Part shown: positions 19,842-30,700 of the stretch, piece after piece
How the letters are laid out: the number at the start of each line of letters is the position of its first letter
How positions within the stretch are numbered: the first letter of the stretch is position 1
DNA from: Chaetoceros tenuissimus
Taxonomy: Eukaryota > Bacillariophyta > Thalassiosirophyceae > Chaetocerotales > Chaetocerotaceae
DNA length: 64,000 nucleotides
Assembly (NCBI GenBank): GCA_021927905.1
Contig: BLLK01000045.1
Span: forward strand, 3,720,001 to 3,784,000
Reading direction: 5' to 3'
Translations under genes and position numbers: made by a program
The notes under the pieces: model-generated
Told to the model about the DNA's origin: nothing
The model's input: only the letters and a program-made list of their open reading frames with translations
Databases searched by the model: none

Positions 19842-20432
19842 ATGAGAGTAATTATTTCAACGGCGATTTTATGTATTCATTTCATACATCTCTCCTCATC
19901 GTTTCAAACATGTCCATACGCCACAATAGTGAACCAACATACGCTGAACTCAATAGCAAACGGAGAAAATATAAAATGCATTACTCCAACATTCAAGAAG
20001 GCTGTTACTCGAAAAAGGCAATCATTATCTACTCTTCAAATGTCGATACACGAAGAAAAAGATGAAAAAGAAGCTACAATGTTTGCATCACCATGGATTG
20101 ATTGGAGTGGGTATCTATCAATTCCTATAGTTGGAACATCTCTATTCACGCTAGCAACTACTGGTGCAGGACTACCAGCGGGTCCCTTTGGTATGATAGG
20201 AGGTGTAGAAGGAATATCTTATCTTGTAGTTTTGGGATTTGCAGTCTCATCGATATTGAAAATGATTTCAAATAACAATACAGAGAAAATAAGTACTGTG
20301 GAGAAAATATCATTGGGAACTATCATACTTGGTCTCTTGATATTATTAAGTTTGGTTGCGGACCAAGGTTGCGTTCCAAATGCAAAGCCTATTTTGGACT
20401 ATTCTGCATATGTAAAGGTTTGCAATCCATAG
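19842..20432 (+). CDS. Small plastid-type membrane protein of unknown function
   Basis: The 196-residue protein begins with a signal peptide (residues 1-19) ending in SSSFQTCP, an ASAFAP-like entry motif, followed by a basic, Thr/Ser-rich transit-like stretch to about residue 75. The mature part has three hydrophobic segments (about 91-110, 121-140 and 155-175) with a Gly/Pro-rich loop TTGAGLPAGPFGMIGG. The pattern suggests a plastid thylakoid or envelope protein. I do not recognise the family. Confidence 0.75.
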   Translation: MRVIISTAILCIHFIHLSSSFQTCPYATIVNQHTLNSIANGENIKCITPTFKKAVTRKRQSLSTLQMSIHEEKDEKEATMFASPWIDWSGYLSIPIVGTSLFTLATTGAGLPAGPFGMIGGVEGISYLVVLGFAVSSILKMISNNNTEKISTVEKISLGTIILGLLILLSLVADQGCVPNAKPILDYSAYVKVCNP

Positions 20433-21114
20433 CTACCAAGTAAGAAGTCCAGTGATTAGTTTGAGAGTACATACATTAAATTATAATGCTTGCAATCTAA
20501 AAAATGCGTGTTCTAGTTAGGGTAATTAATTAGTGCGGTCAGAAGTACATTACTACGTATGATGATTATTCCATCCAAATGCTAATTTTGTATTCGACGC
20601 TTCAGCGTATTGAAATTCACATCAAGCAAGTTGAAAAATCAGTATTCATATTTTGAATTTGAATAGAGTATAAGATATACAGTACATGTTTCTTCTACAA
20701 TCTAGAAAAAAGAAAATATGAAAATGTAAAAGATGGTTGAAAAGGGTTCTGTGACATTAAACTAAGACAAAACGTCTCATATTTTTGGCTAAGTTACTGT
20801 GACAGATATGCGTTAGAGAACAAAGGAAATAAATCTTTTTCTTCTCTTCGAAACATACAATACTAATATCAGCACGCTTCATCCAGCAGTAGACGAATGA
20901 AAGTACTACTACATATCAAGTACATCCAAAGTCCAAGATTAGCGAAGATTTCGTGGAGTAAAAACGCATCAATTTGAATCTAAGGTAGTTCAATTAGGAA
21001 TGAAATGATCAATTCATGTCGCATCATGTTGGGATGAATGAACACCAGGAGTACTAATTTTTGATGTGAAACAATATTGAACATTCATTATAGATTTTTC
21101 CCCTCGGTTATCAG
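20433..21114. other. Intergenic spacer, no gene seen
   Basis: This 682-base AT-rich stretch lies between two plus-strand genes. No open frame above 60 codons, repeat array or RNA gene is apparent. The OTU gene promoter should be near its right end. Confidence 0.5.
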
Positions 21115-22279
21115 ATGCCTCGAACGCAGAACAAAAGAGTCATTATTTTGAACACATTTCTTCCTGTTTTATTGCTGCTGCTGTTTTTCGTACGGGTCGA
21201 GTCTTTCTCAGTATTAAATTCACAGCAGGAAGGGAGAGAACGTAGACTTCAGAAGAAGTTGAATTATCATTCCTCAAGACGCAACATCTACTCAGCTCAT
21301 TTATGCACAAATAAAGGAGCCTCAAATGAAGAATTTGACGACTGCACAACCAAAAATGTTTTGCGAAAATATTGCTTGCTTCCATCACAGCAGAAATCGA
21401 GACCATTCTCATTTCTCCGCCGACCAACTTTACCAGGGTCATTTCAAGAAGAGAAGAGATATTTACAAAAGAAACTGCTGCAAGTCATGACTATTTTTCT
21501 TCTATCGCATATCACAAAGAATCGTATTCGGCTTCAAGTGAATCTAATTAGATGGGCAATATTTACGTTTATTCGCACATTTTGTAGGTACCAAGCTCGT
21601 TTGGTAGCTTCATCTCCTTCACTATGGCATCGTACCAATGATATGGATGAGTTTGGAATTATGCATGAGAAATATTGCATGAAGAATATCGAAAATGATG
21701 AGTGTGAACAGAAAGCGTTGTTGAAGCAAGTACCCGGCAATGGTTCATGTCTCTTTTATGCCCTTGCTTCAAGTCTTTTATATTTGAAAAAAGGTGATGC
21801 TAAAATGGAGTGGAAAGTGATTGAAGAAAAAGCAAAACAATTAAGGTATTTGGCAGTACGAACTCTTCAAAATCCAAACTTGGTGCTGACTATATCGAAA
21901 GAAGATAGAATCAAATCTTCAGATCTCTTAAGTGCCGTAGCAGCTTCTTTCGGAATGAATAGTGAACAGTATCTTGCAAATATGAACAGGTCAAGGTGTT
22001 GGGGTGGAGGACCAGAAATCATCGCATTGAGCCATGCTCTGAAATGTTCCATATGTCTATATCATATCCGTCATTGGAAAGCTTCTTCAACAACTATGGC
22101 CACTACAAACGAAGATAGCTAATGTGAATCAGAATATGTTTCTGAAGGAAATCTTTCGTTATGGAGAAGTCAAACACGATTTTGAACAGAAATTACACAT
22201 CCTTATTTCAAAGAAAGATGCAAATATTGGTTGTGATCATTTTCTAGCCGTGTTTCCACATCCATGTGAAAATAAGTGA
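21115..22279 (+). pseudogene. OTU-family cysteine protease gene, interrupted
   Basis: The long frame 21115-22122 encodes 335 residues with a signal-like hydrophobic N-terminus (residues 8-27, then VESFSV) and an OTU-type segment from about residue 200. KQVPGNGSCLFYALASSL places the catalytic Cys at 212; the usual Asp three residues before it is Asn209 here. The frame stops at 22122 before the catalytic His. The missing end is present in another frame up to 22279: KLHILISKKDANIGCDHFLAVFP carries the expected His in a typical OTU ending. Either a small frameshift or an unusual short intron near 22050-22120 separates the parts; no good GT-AG pair fits. OTU proteins cleave ubiquitin chains. It may be a recent pseudogene or an assembly error. 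Confidence 0.7.
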
Positions 22280-22613
22280 AAAAGTCGCTAATCTAGAAAT
22301 ATTATAAATTACTTGCGTGAAATATTCCTCAACTGAGGTACATCTAAGAAAAAGTACTATGACATGATATTATTGTTCACAATTTAAAAAAAAATGTCCT
22401 CTTTTGAAATTTGTGGTGAGAAAAAAATTACGACGTTTTGCGCACGTCACATAGATATGTTGTTCAAAATTTACTGATTCAGTCCTTCCTCCGCCATACC
22501 CACCATCATTTACCTCCATCCATTTTCATCTTATTCGTGATATTTATCTCTATCATATCAACAACATTAACACTGATTGAAATTGAATAAGGAGAGGATA
22601 ATAACATTGGATC
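22280..22613. other. Spacer upstream of the tandem receptor pair
   Basis: This 334-base spacer holds the OTU gene 3' end and the presumed promoter of the first tandem receptor. A-rich tracts occur near 22385 and 22420. No gene is seen. Confidence 0.45.
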
Positions 22614-24207
22614 ATGTCGTCTCTACTTACTAGCAATAAATTATGGCACACTAGTGCTGCTTTACAGGTCTCTTCTGGAGCGGTGTCTTTTATATGTTCC
22701 TCATCCCTTGCATACATGATCAAGGCAAATAAAGAGAAAGGATTGAAGAACCCCTATAGACGCTTGATATTCGCAATCAGTGTAGCGGATATGATGCAAT
22801 CGCTAAGCATTGTACTTGGGCCTTTCATAAATGATGCTGCTGTTTCTCAAGCTCGCTGGGCTATTGGTAACGAACATTCATGTAGGCTGAATGGTCTTCT
22901 ATTAGCCTTGGGAAGTACCGCTGTTCCACTTTATTCATGTTCGTTGTCTATATATTACTACTGCAAGCTGTACAAAAAAATGACTAATGAAAGATTTTGG
23001 AGCAACATTGAGCGATGGATGCATATCATCATCATAACATCAATTGCAGTGATGAATATCATCGCTTTATCATTGAATTTGTTCAACAGTGGCGTAAATG
23101 GATCTTTATGCTTTTACGCTGCGGCACCTACAGGTAGTACTTTATGCTGTTTTGTTTTTATTGCATTAGTTGTATTTTACGAGAAGGACTAATTCTTGAA
23201 TTTTGTTCACCTTTTCATGGTTATTAGGCTGCGCGCAGAATCCAGAAATATATGGAGAGTGTAATTCCAGTCCGCATCTTGGCACTGTGAGAATCTTTAC
23301 TTTAATTTCCGCCTTAACGTATGTTCTTTGTATGGCATTGGTAGTACTCTTCTTATCATTTTTGCTTTGGAAGATTGTTGCCACTGAAAAGATCTTTTCA
23401 ATGAAAGCAAACTCGACGAACGTAACCACTGCGAAGAAAAGCGATGTAGCAAAGATTGAGAAGGAGATTACTGTGAAAGGAAACGCTATGAATATTACAA
23501 ATGATGTTGAATTTATCAACGTGGATAACAATATTTCCTCTACGCCAAATATGCCAAGTGAAACAAGTGGCAAAGATGATTCGCAAATGGCAAGAGCGTA
23601 TCGCCAAGAAATGAGTCTGCAATTGATTTTGTACAGCTTATCATTTCTTTGCACATATCTGCTTTTGATAGTTTTGCAATTTATTCTCGCGACAAATAAA
23701 GATCCAACGATAGTCCTCTGGTTGATCGCTCAGACACTATATCCTCTTCAAGGCTTCTTCAATATTTTGGTTTTCATCCGACCAGCAGCTCGTGTCACAA
23801 GAATCCGTAGAGATGGGATATCATGGCTTAAAGCTTATTATCTTGTTGCGAAGAATGGAGGTGAGGCTGTTGTTGAAGACAATCTTCCAATGTCAAATAA
23901 CTCCAAACCACAAACGAGCGTGAAATATGGAGTAGAAAGCCCTCCTTCGATGGTGGACTACTCTAAATTTGATTGTGCTTCGAATGAATGCATGTATGTT
24001 GATAGTTCCATTGAATTATCAAGAGATAATGCAGCATATAACTCATCTCAAGATTGGCATTATATCAAGGGAGGCAGTCAGAACGAAAGCAGTGGTGAAA
24101 ATGCGAAGGGTGTCATTGCAGGTATTCATCATAATGATTTGGATGCGATAGTTGAGGATGAATCTTTTGTTGAAGACTCGATGGATCTATCATATCAAAC
24201 TAAATGA
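22614..24207 (+). CDS. Seven-span receptor-like protein, tandem copy 1 (spliced)
   Basis: I read join(22614..23133, 23228..24207), 499 residues. The 94-base intron starts GTAGTA and ends TTATTAG; the join restores PTGCAQNPEIYGEC, which aligns with PTGCRQRPDIFGEC in the next gene. Seven hydrophobic segments are visible. Shared hallmarks with copy 2 are LIFAISVADxMQSLSIVLGP in span two, EHSCRLNG at span three, PLQGFFN in span seven and RPAARVTRIRR just after it, followed by SWLKAYYLVAKNGGEA. The third inner loop is long and charged. The tail is acidic and Ser-rich. It is likely a GPCR-type receptor; ligand and coupling are unknown. Confidence 0.85.
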
Positions 24208-24802
24208 GTATATATTCAAAAGAATACTAAACTATGAATTTGCGATATTGTTACGTAGTTTTCAAAGATCGTTTGCATAAATTTCCTCATAAAAAAGATT
24301 TCATCTATTTTTATCAATACATATTTTAAAAATAACCTAGGGCACCACTAGCTAGCTCAAATATTCAATTGTTTAAAGGATGTCCTTTTTTGAAAAGCAA
24401 TCCATATTCGAATTTGTTGTCTTCCTCTTTTCCATTTGTACATACCAACGTACGAGTAATGACCTGATTCAATGACGTACTTACTTACTTACACAAGACG
24501 CGTGCTGTGGCACTGAAATATCATTGCAGGTTTTCAAGACTAAAAGCGGTAGTACTTACTCTACGTACAAGGTTGAAGAAGGCACAAAACACAATCTCAA
24601 CTGCAACAAATCAAATAGACTAGAATAAAGCAAGTTACTAATAAAATACAGGTTCAAGTATACGTACTATTACCACTTGCGAAAAGAAGAACCGAGAAAC
24701 AACAACTATCACACATAGTACCGAACATTCAAAAAGAGCAATACAAACTAATAAAAACAAACTAAACACCTAGCTATCAGCCAGCATACTACGAAAGATA
24801 AC
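24208..24802. other. Spacer between tandem receptor genes
   Basis: This 595-base spacer has a short CTTACTTACTTAC run near 24478-24492 and several TACGTAC-type stretches. No ORF or repeat shared with the spacer upstream of copy 1 was noticed, so the duplication is old outside the coding sequence. Confidence 0.45.
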
Positions 24803-26485
24803 ATGACTTCACTTCAAATATGGCGAACTAATGCAGCTCTTCAGATCTCTTCTGGAGCAATTTCCTTTATATGTTCCTCTTCCCTCGCATATATGATCAA
24901 GGCAAATAAAAAGAACAACAAGGGACTACACACTCCTTACAGACGCTTGATATTTGCAATCAGTGTCGCTGATATCATGCAATCTCTGAGTATTGTGCTT
25001 GGGCCTTTCATAAACGACGCTGCTGTACCTATGGCTCGCTGGGCAGTCGGTAACAAATATTCATGTCAGGTAGATGGTTTTCTATTTGCCTTGGGTACAA
25101 CTGCCACTCCTTTGTATTCATGCTGTTTGTCCATCTATTACTACTGCAAGCTGTACAAGAAAATGGGGAATGATACCTTCTTCTTCAAAATTGAGCGATG
25201 GATGCATATTAGTATTCTGTCATATGCGGTTCTAAGCACTATTTATGCATTAGGTGCCGATATGATGAACAGTTCGGTTACGGGGACTTATTGTATTTAT
25301 ACTGTAAGGCCAACTGGTTGTCGTCAAAGGCCCGATATTTTTGGAGAGTGTGATGAGAGTCCAGATCCAGACGCTGTCAAGAACATGACAATTTTGAATG
25401 TAATATTCATTCCAGTTGCATGCATTCTAGTGACAGTGATGCTGTTATCAATTATGCTCTGGAGGACTCTACTTTCCGAGAAACTGTTTCGATCTGGTGA
25501 AAATGGAAATGATGCAAGGTCTTCTTCGCAACAAAATGATGATATCGTTGAAAATCAAAATGAAGTAGAAGCCAGAGGAGAAGGGGAAGACAGCAAAGAT
25601 CAAGTTTCACAAAACCAAGCTGCGTCCAATACTAATGTACGACGAGGATCCTACTATGCAAGTTCTTTACGACGTAGTTCTTTTCGTCGCAGAAGTTTAT
25701 CCCATGTAGGCAGCAGTCGTAATGTGGATGAAACACCTATGGCACAAGCTTACAGACAAGAGATTACGGCTCAATTGGTACTCTATAGCTGTTCATTTTT
25801 GCTTGTATATGTTGTATACGAAGTATCAAATATAATGCTTCAGGTGGGATCTTCCGTCGGCCTCATTCAATTAGGAGCGAATCAAGTATTATTTCCTCTG
25901 CAAGGATTCTTCAACATGTTAATTTTCATGAGACCAGCAGCTCGCGTGACGAGGCTAAGGAGGCCAGGAACGTCATGGTTAAAGGCTTACTATTTGGTAA
26001 TGAAGAATGGAGGCGAAGCATTGAAAGAACCAGAGAGAAACAGCTCAGCTGTGACACCCAATGTCGTGGCGTTACCCACTGGTCCACAAGATCCTGAAGA
26101 ATTTCCTCCGCAAAATCCAGTAGAATTTCCTCCTGATATCGATTCATGTAGCATGAACTTGGAAGATTTATCGAATGAGTGCATGCTCAATAGTGACATT
26201 ATCCAAGTATCCAGTGACAATCAAGAGGGTTTTATAGCAAATATCACAGAAGAAGGAGCTTATAATCCATCATTGAAATGGTCTTCGAAAATGAGGGAAA
26301 TGAGTTTAGGTTCCATCAACGAAGATGATGTGTACAATGAAGCTTCAAAAGATTGTATACATGCAGACAGTTCTATCCAGCCATCGAGCGATGCAATCAC
26401 ATCCAACTCAGGTGTTCTTCCAGAAGAAGAAAGTGAGTTTTACAAGCTCAAGTTTCACATAAATGAAGTTGACAAAGATCCATAA
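24803..26485 (+). CDS. Seven-span receptor-like protein, tandem copy 2 (intronless)
   Basis: The 560-residue protein is a close paralogue of copy 1, from WRTNAALQISSGAISFICSS onward. Seven hydrophobic segments are clear, with SCQVDG at span three and PLQGFFNMLIFMRPAARV at span seven. The third inner loop (about residues 230-315) is longer than in copy 1 and includes a basic Arg/Ser patch, SSLRRSSFRRRSLSHVGSS, with several possible kinase sites. The coding sequence is continuous where copy 1 has its intron. The acidic tail includes two repeated EEFPPQNP/VEFPPDID pieces. It is likely a GPCR-type receptor. It converges on the hydrolase gene, with only 60 bases between stops. Confidence 0.86.
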   Translation: MTSLQIWRTNAALQISSGAISFICSSSLAYMIKANKKNNKGLHTPYRRLIFAISVADIMQSLSIVLGPFINDAAVPMARWAVGNKYSCQVDGFLFALGTTATPLYSCCLSIYYYCKLYKKMGNDTFFFKIERWMHISILSYAVLSTIYALGADMMNSSVTGTYCIYTVRPTGCRQRPDIFGECDESPDPDAVKNMTILNVIFIPVACILVTVMLLSIMLWRTLLSEKLFRSGENGNDARSSSQQNDDIVENQNEVEARGEGEDSKDQVSQNQAASNTNVRRGSYYASSLRRSSFRRRSLSHVGSSRNVDETPMAQAYRQEITAQLVLYSCSFLLVYVVYEVSNIMLQVGSSVGLIQLGANQVLFPLQGFFNMLIFMRPAARVTRLRRPGTSWLKAYYLVMKNGGEALKEPERNSSAVTPNVVALPTGPQDPEEFPPQNPVEFPPDIDSCSMNLEDLSNECMLNSDIIQVSSDNQEGFIANITEEGAYNPSLKWSSKMREMSLGSINEDDVYNEASKDCIHADSSIQPSSDAITSNSGVLPEEESEFYKLKFHINEVDKDP

Positions 26486-26545
26486 GATCTATGCATGAAT
26501 ATGAAAATCGGAAACAAGTTAAAATTACTAAATTACCTATTCTAT

Positions 26546-27577
26546 TCAAAACTCCTTCAACATATGTTCCAATAAAGAATCCAAAGCGTCCACATGGACC
26601 CAATGTCCAGCATCCAACGAAACAAGATTCAACTCTCGTTGCTTCCCTGTATTACCTACCTCAGATTGCATAGCATACAAAGTCTCCATCAATTGAGAAT
26701 TCCAAGCATCATTCCTCTTGGCAATAATTTTATGAATCTTTTTCTCCATGTTTAAATCATGAAACAATACATCTTGTATAATTTTGAGCATGTCTTGTTT
26801 TGGAAAATCTTGTAAAACTTGTTCAACTGTATCCAAATTGAATATGAATTCAAAACCTCCATTTGGGTGTCGTTTGAGGTTTGTCGTCATCCACATGGCA
26901 ATGGCTTTATCAATGTTATGTTGCGTGGTAAGTATTTCGATGAGATCCTGTTTGCTTTGAAAAGGTGTTGGTATAGATTTTATAGCTTGTATCACATTTG
27001 CAACAGATGAATGTGCAATACCCGGTGCTGAATCCAAGATCCAAGTATGATTCGGAGTTTGTACATTTGTAGTAGTATTATGATTGGAAGTCATGAGTAA
27101 ATGTGAATATGCCAAAGCCACTCTTCCTCCGAATGAATGTCCAATGACGTGTTTTGGGCTTTTGTCGTGCGTCAAGTTGAGTTTATCAAGAGTATAAATG
27201 ACATCCTTTGCACAGTCTGCAATTGTAGTGATGGTAGTATTATCATCATGATTGCTATTTCCATGACCTCTGAGATCCATCATGATGGCTGCTGTATTTG
27301 TAACTTGTGTCAATTTCTTTGCAGGCATTCTTAGATTCTTTCCCGTCCCCAATAGCCCATGTAAAAATATAGACGATACTGCTTTCTGTTGTACCAATGA
27401 AACATCATTTGTAACATTTCCATCGACAATAAATTCTGTATGAAGTTGAATTGGCTGCTGTTGTTGTTGTTGAGTTGACGAAGCAAAGGTTCTTCTTAAG
27501 CAAGGCTTGAACTTCTTGAAGCAAGGAGACCGCCGACCTGTTCCTTTCGCAGACACTAGTAAAGAGAGACGCTGCAT
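26546..27577 (-). CDS. ABHD11-like alpha/beta hydrolase, probably mitochondrial
   Basis: The 343-residue protein has the alpha/beta hydrolase order: FLHGLLGTGKN oxyanion loop (residues 71-81), MDLRGHGNS (100-108), the nucleophile elbow GHSFGG with Ser148, and DAGHWVHVD with His325 near the end. The pattern fits the ABHD11/IMO32 group, which acts in mitochondria; ABHD11 protects lipoylated 2-oxoglutarate dehydrogenase in mammals. The first 32 residues are Arg/Lys-rich and lack acidic residues, consistent with a mitochondrial presequence. A Gln run follows at 36-41. The acid of the triad is not assigned. Substrate is unknown. Confidence 0.87.
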   Translation of the reverse strand: MQRLSLLVSAKGTGRRSPCFKKFKPCLRRTFASSTQQQQQQPIQLHTEFIVDGNVTNDVSLVQQKAVSSIFLHGLLGTGKNLRMPAKKLTQVTNTAAIMMDLRGHGNSNHDDNTTITTIADCAKDVIYTLDKLNLTHDKSPKHVIGHSFGGRVALAYSHLLMTSNHNTTTNVQTPNHTWILDSAPGIAHSSVANVIQAIKSIPTPFQSKQDLIEILTTQHNIDKAIAMWMTTNLKRHPNGGFEFIFNLDTVEQVLQDFPKQDMLKIIQDVLFHDLNMEKKIHKIIAKRNDAWNSQLMETLYAMQSEVGNTGKQRELNLVSLDAGHWVHVDALDSLLEHMLKEF

Positions 27578-28309
27578 TTGAATATCTGAATACAGCTATG
27601 ATTAGCAACTCAAGCAACAATAATGTAGATGTGAGAACTAAAGCATATCTTGTTGCCAAAATGGAAAATGAAAATGACGGCAGTCCTACTTTGATATTGA
27701 GGGCCCAACCTGTCCGACCTCCAACAAATTAGCTATGCAACCTTGCCACAAAATTCACTAATTCCCAACCCAACTCGGCTAAAAATGCTCTTTTCGCACA
27801 GCATCAAATATTGGCATCGACAAACGACTCTTTTTATGTGCAACTGCATTGCATCATCATTAGAACCTCTTTTGTATCTTGTCTCGATTGAATTGAATAA
27901 CTTAGCTCGACTTTAAGAGGTGCAAGAATACATCATCACAGGAATAGAGAAACGAAAAGCAGCAACTGAAATTTGAAATAGAATTTTCATTCTTCAAAAA
28001 TACCGTTATTGTCACGCTGTGCTTCCTATCCATCAGTCAGTCAACATATCTTCATCATTGCCCTGGCTAGTAGTACAAACAGAGACTTTTGTATTCCTAT
28101 TCACTGCAAGTACATTCAACAGCATTCTATTCTAGATACATATACAGTCACTAGCATCAGATAGTCAACAGCAATCGAATCAGTGACTTTTATTTTTCAT
28201 TTTTTTCAAAAACAGATTTTTCAGCATTTTTTCAAAAATTCGTTAAAAAAGAAGAATCAGCCAGAAACGAAATTCACTTCAAATTCATTTTACATAGCAA
28301 CTCTATAAA
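27578..28309. promoter_or_regulatory. Divergent spacer, probable promoters
   Basis: This 732-base spacer separates the hydrolase (-) and phosphatase (+) genes. T-rich runs occur at about 28190-28240, within the likely 5' leader of the phosphatase gene. No gene is seen. Confidence 0.4.
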
Positions 28310-30005
28310 ATGACTGACGCAACGACACCGCCACCGACTGCTACTACATCTACATCGACCAGTCAAACTCCAGGCAGTATGGCAAAATCAAACTATGCAG
28401 CTCCCAATACACCAATTGCATCTGCAAAAAGACCCAGAAATCAAAAATCGGCTGCTAAAACTCCTCATGCTGCCTCGAAAACGATTCATGAACATTCACA
28501 GTCGAATCATGGCATTGAGGATGATTCTACTCATTCTTCCACTGTCATGACTCCCATTCGAAAATACAAAGCCAGTAGTCCTAACTCGGCATCCAATGAA
28601 CCTTCCATGATTCATAACCTACATCAGCCAATGTCTCCCATGCATCCCGTCAAACCTGTGACCAAAAGAGATGAAGATGAACAAGTAGAAGAAACGGAAA
28701 AAGTTGGAAAATGGTCCAAAATGTTTTCACCAGTTTTGAAACTTTTGCATAAAAATGATAAAGGAGAAGAAGTACAAGATGAAACAGAGGCATATACTTA
28801 CGAAGAACCTTCACATTCGCCAGTCAAGACTCCACAATCTTCTCAAGGGGAAATTTGTAAATCTTCTTCGACTGATACTGATGGAGATGTGAAAATGTAT
28901 GCAGGAATGGCATCCCCTGCTCCTGTTGTCACGGCTCGTGAATCGGATTCGCCATACAGTCCTTCGGATGATTATGCTGCTACTACCACCACTGCTGGGT
29001 CAGCGTATGGTCAATACTACTCTACTTCCACTGACGAACAGGCTGTTTCCACACCTACCCATACCACTACTACTTCTACCAATGACTACTATCAACAGCA
29101 ACAACAACAGTATTCACCGGCAGAATCGGAACAGTCCGAAGAAGAAGAAGAGGATGAATTCAATCCATACCTTTTTATTAAATATCTACCAGCATACGAA
29201 AGAGTTGTGCCATATCCACATCATAAAATTTGTCTACCACCCAAAGATCGCAATGATCCGCCGATTTCACTTGTGTTGGATCTGGATGAAACACTTGTGC
29301 ATTGTACCGTCGAACCGATAGATGATGCTGACATGACGTTTCCTGTTTTGTTTAATGGTATTGAATATACTGTTCATGTCAGGACTAGACCATATCTTGT
29401 AGAGTTTTTGGAAGCTGTTTATGATAAGTTTGAAGTTGTGGTTTTTACTGCCAGTCAGGAAGTTTATGCCAATGAGTTGTTGAATCGAATTGATCCAGGT
29501 GAGTGCGTTTGAGTGTGATGAACAAAGTGAGGAGCAGTGAGTGTAAGCGGGTTGAGCGCTGTCTTTGCAAGTGAGCTTTAGCTCTCAAGCTTGTTTCTTC
29601 ACTGACACTCTGTACTACGTACACATTTTCTCGTACATGCATCTCTAATATATTTATACATTCATGTACTAACTCTCTTCTTCAATACCAACTACAGATG
29701 GAAAATACATTAAACATCGCATGTACCGTGAATCATGTCTACTAGTAGAAGGAAACTACCTCAAAGACTTGAATGTTCTTGGAAGAGATTTATCCAAAGC
29801 TGTTCTTGTAGATAACTCTCCACATGCATTTGGATATCAAGTTGATAATGGTATCCCGATTGAGTCATGGTTTGATGATCCAAATGATACAGAGTTATTG
29901 AAGTTGGAACAATTCTGTTCTACGCTTCATGGAGTGGATGATGTACGGTCTATGGTTCGATCCAAGTTTCAGACGTACAAGTTGATTCGTGATGCTAATC
30001 TTTAA
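28310..30005 (+). CDS. FCP/SCP-type CTD phosphatase, two exons
   Basis: I read join(28310..29498, 29698..30005), 498 residues. The intron (29499-29697, 199 bases) begins GTGAGT and ends CAACTACAG; the join reads NRIDPDGKYIKHRMYR as in the family. The catalytic DLDETLVHC begins at about residue 324, with the two Asp residues that take the phosphate and act as acid. FTASQEVYANELL and LVDNSPHAFGYQ complete the HAD core. Family members dephosphorylate Ser in the RNA polymerase II tail or other Ser/Thr targets; this one resembles CTDSPL2/SCP4. The first 280 residues are low-complexity, Ser/Thr/Pro-rich with a Gln run, probably disordered. It is likely nuclear. Confidence 0.93.
29515..29600. repeat. 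GAGCG-like repeat piece in the phosphatase intron
   Basis: This intron segment carries GTGAGGAGCAGTGAGTG, GTTGAGCGCTG and AAGTGAGCTTTAGCTC pieces that resemble the 7-9.5 kb clusters but are more degenerate. It is a third intron with this type of sequence. Confidence 0.55.
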
Positions 30006-30445
30006 TGAGAGTATGTATGGATGAATGATGGAGAGGAAAAGGAATGGAGGAATGGAATATAAAATGTGCATGGGGTTTGTCGGAAAGGTACTACAGAACT
30101 ATGGATATGCTAATAATATAAAATGATTTGTTTAATGATCTTTTCGTATTTTTGTAGCTTCGGCTAAGTACATAGGAGAAATGTACTCACAAATCTAAAG
30201 AGACCATTGAGATATTTTGGACACTTTGTGTACTAGTCAATACTTTCAACCTTATTTCATGTTTATGTTGAGTGCCTTCATCAGTACAAACAGAGTAAAA
30301 CCATCGTTGTTCTCAAAAAAATTTCAAACGAATGAAGCGGAATGTGAAATAGAAACATGAGTTGAGATTGACATAAGTTTAGCCAGTTCCGGCATTACTT
30401 TACTATGAAACACGACTGAAATAAAACGACAGAGCACCTTGATAC
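30006..30445. other. Spacer between the phosphatase gene and the gypsy element
   Basis: This 440-base stretch holds the phosphatase 3' end and no visible gene. The last five bases, GATAC, are the left copy of the gypsy target duplication. Confidence 0.5.
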
Positions 30446-30661
30446 TGATACAACGAAGGATTCAAAGTAATTAGATGGGAATTATGTTACTAATCGCTAC
30501 CTAAAAGAATGTTTGTTCCGAATATAAAAGAGACAGAATTCTTATCAGAATTCTGATGACGTAACGGAAGAAGAATAGAACCAAAGAATTCTGCCAATGC
30601 TAAACATAATCCATGTCAGGTCAGGATGCGTTATCCTAACCGTTAGCTACCATCTGTAGCA
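30446..30661 (-). repeat. Gypsy 3' LTR
   Basis: This 216-base terminal repeat, on the element's minus strand, reads the same as the copy at 35532-35747. It contains a short inverted repeat, AGAATTCTTATCAGAATTCT, which could form a hairpin. Confidence 0.95.
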
Positions 30662-30700
30662 CTCTTCTCCTCATGACTGACCAATGCTGGGCAGTCATCA

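Noticed and set aside
29721-30005. Separate gene after the phosphatase frame
   Set aside because: It continues the HAD phosphatase fold and joins in frame across a GTGAGT...CAG intron.
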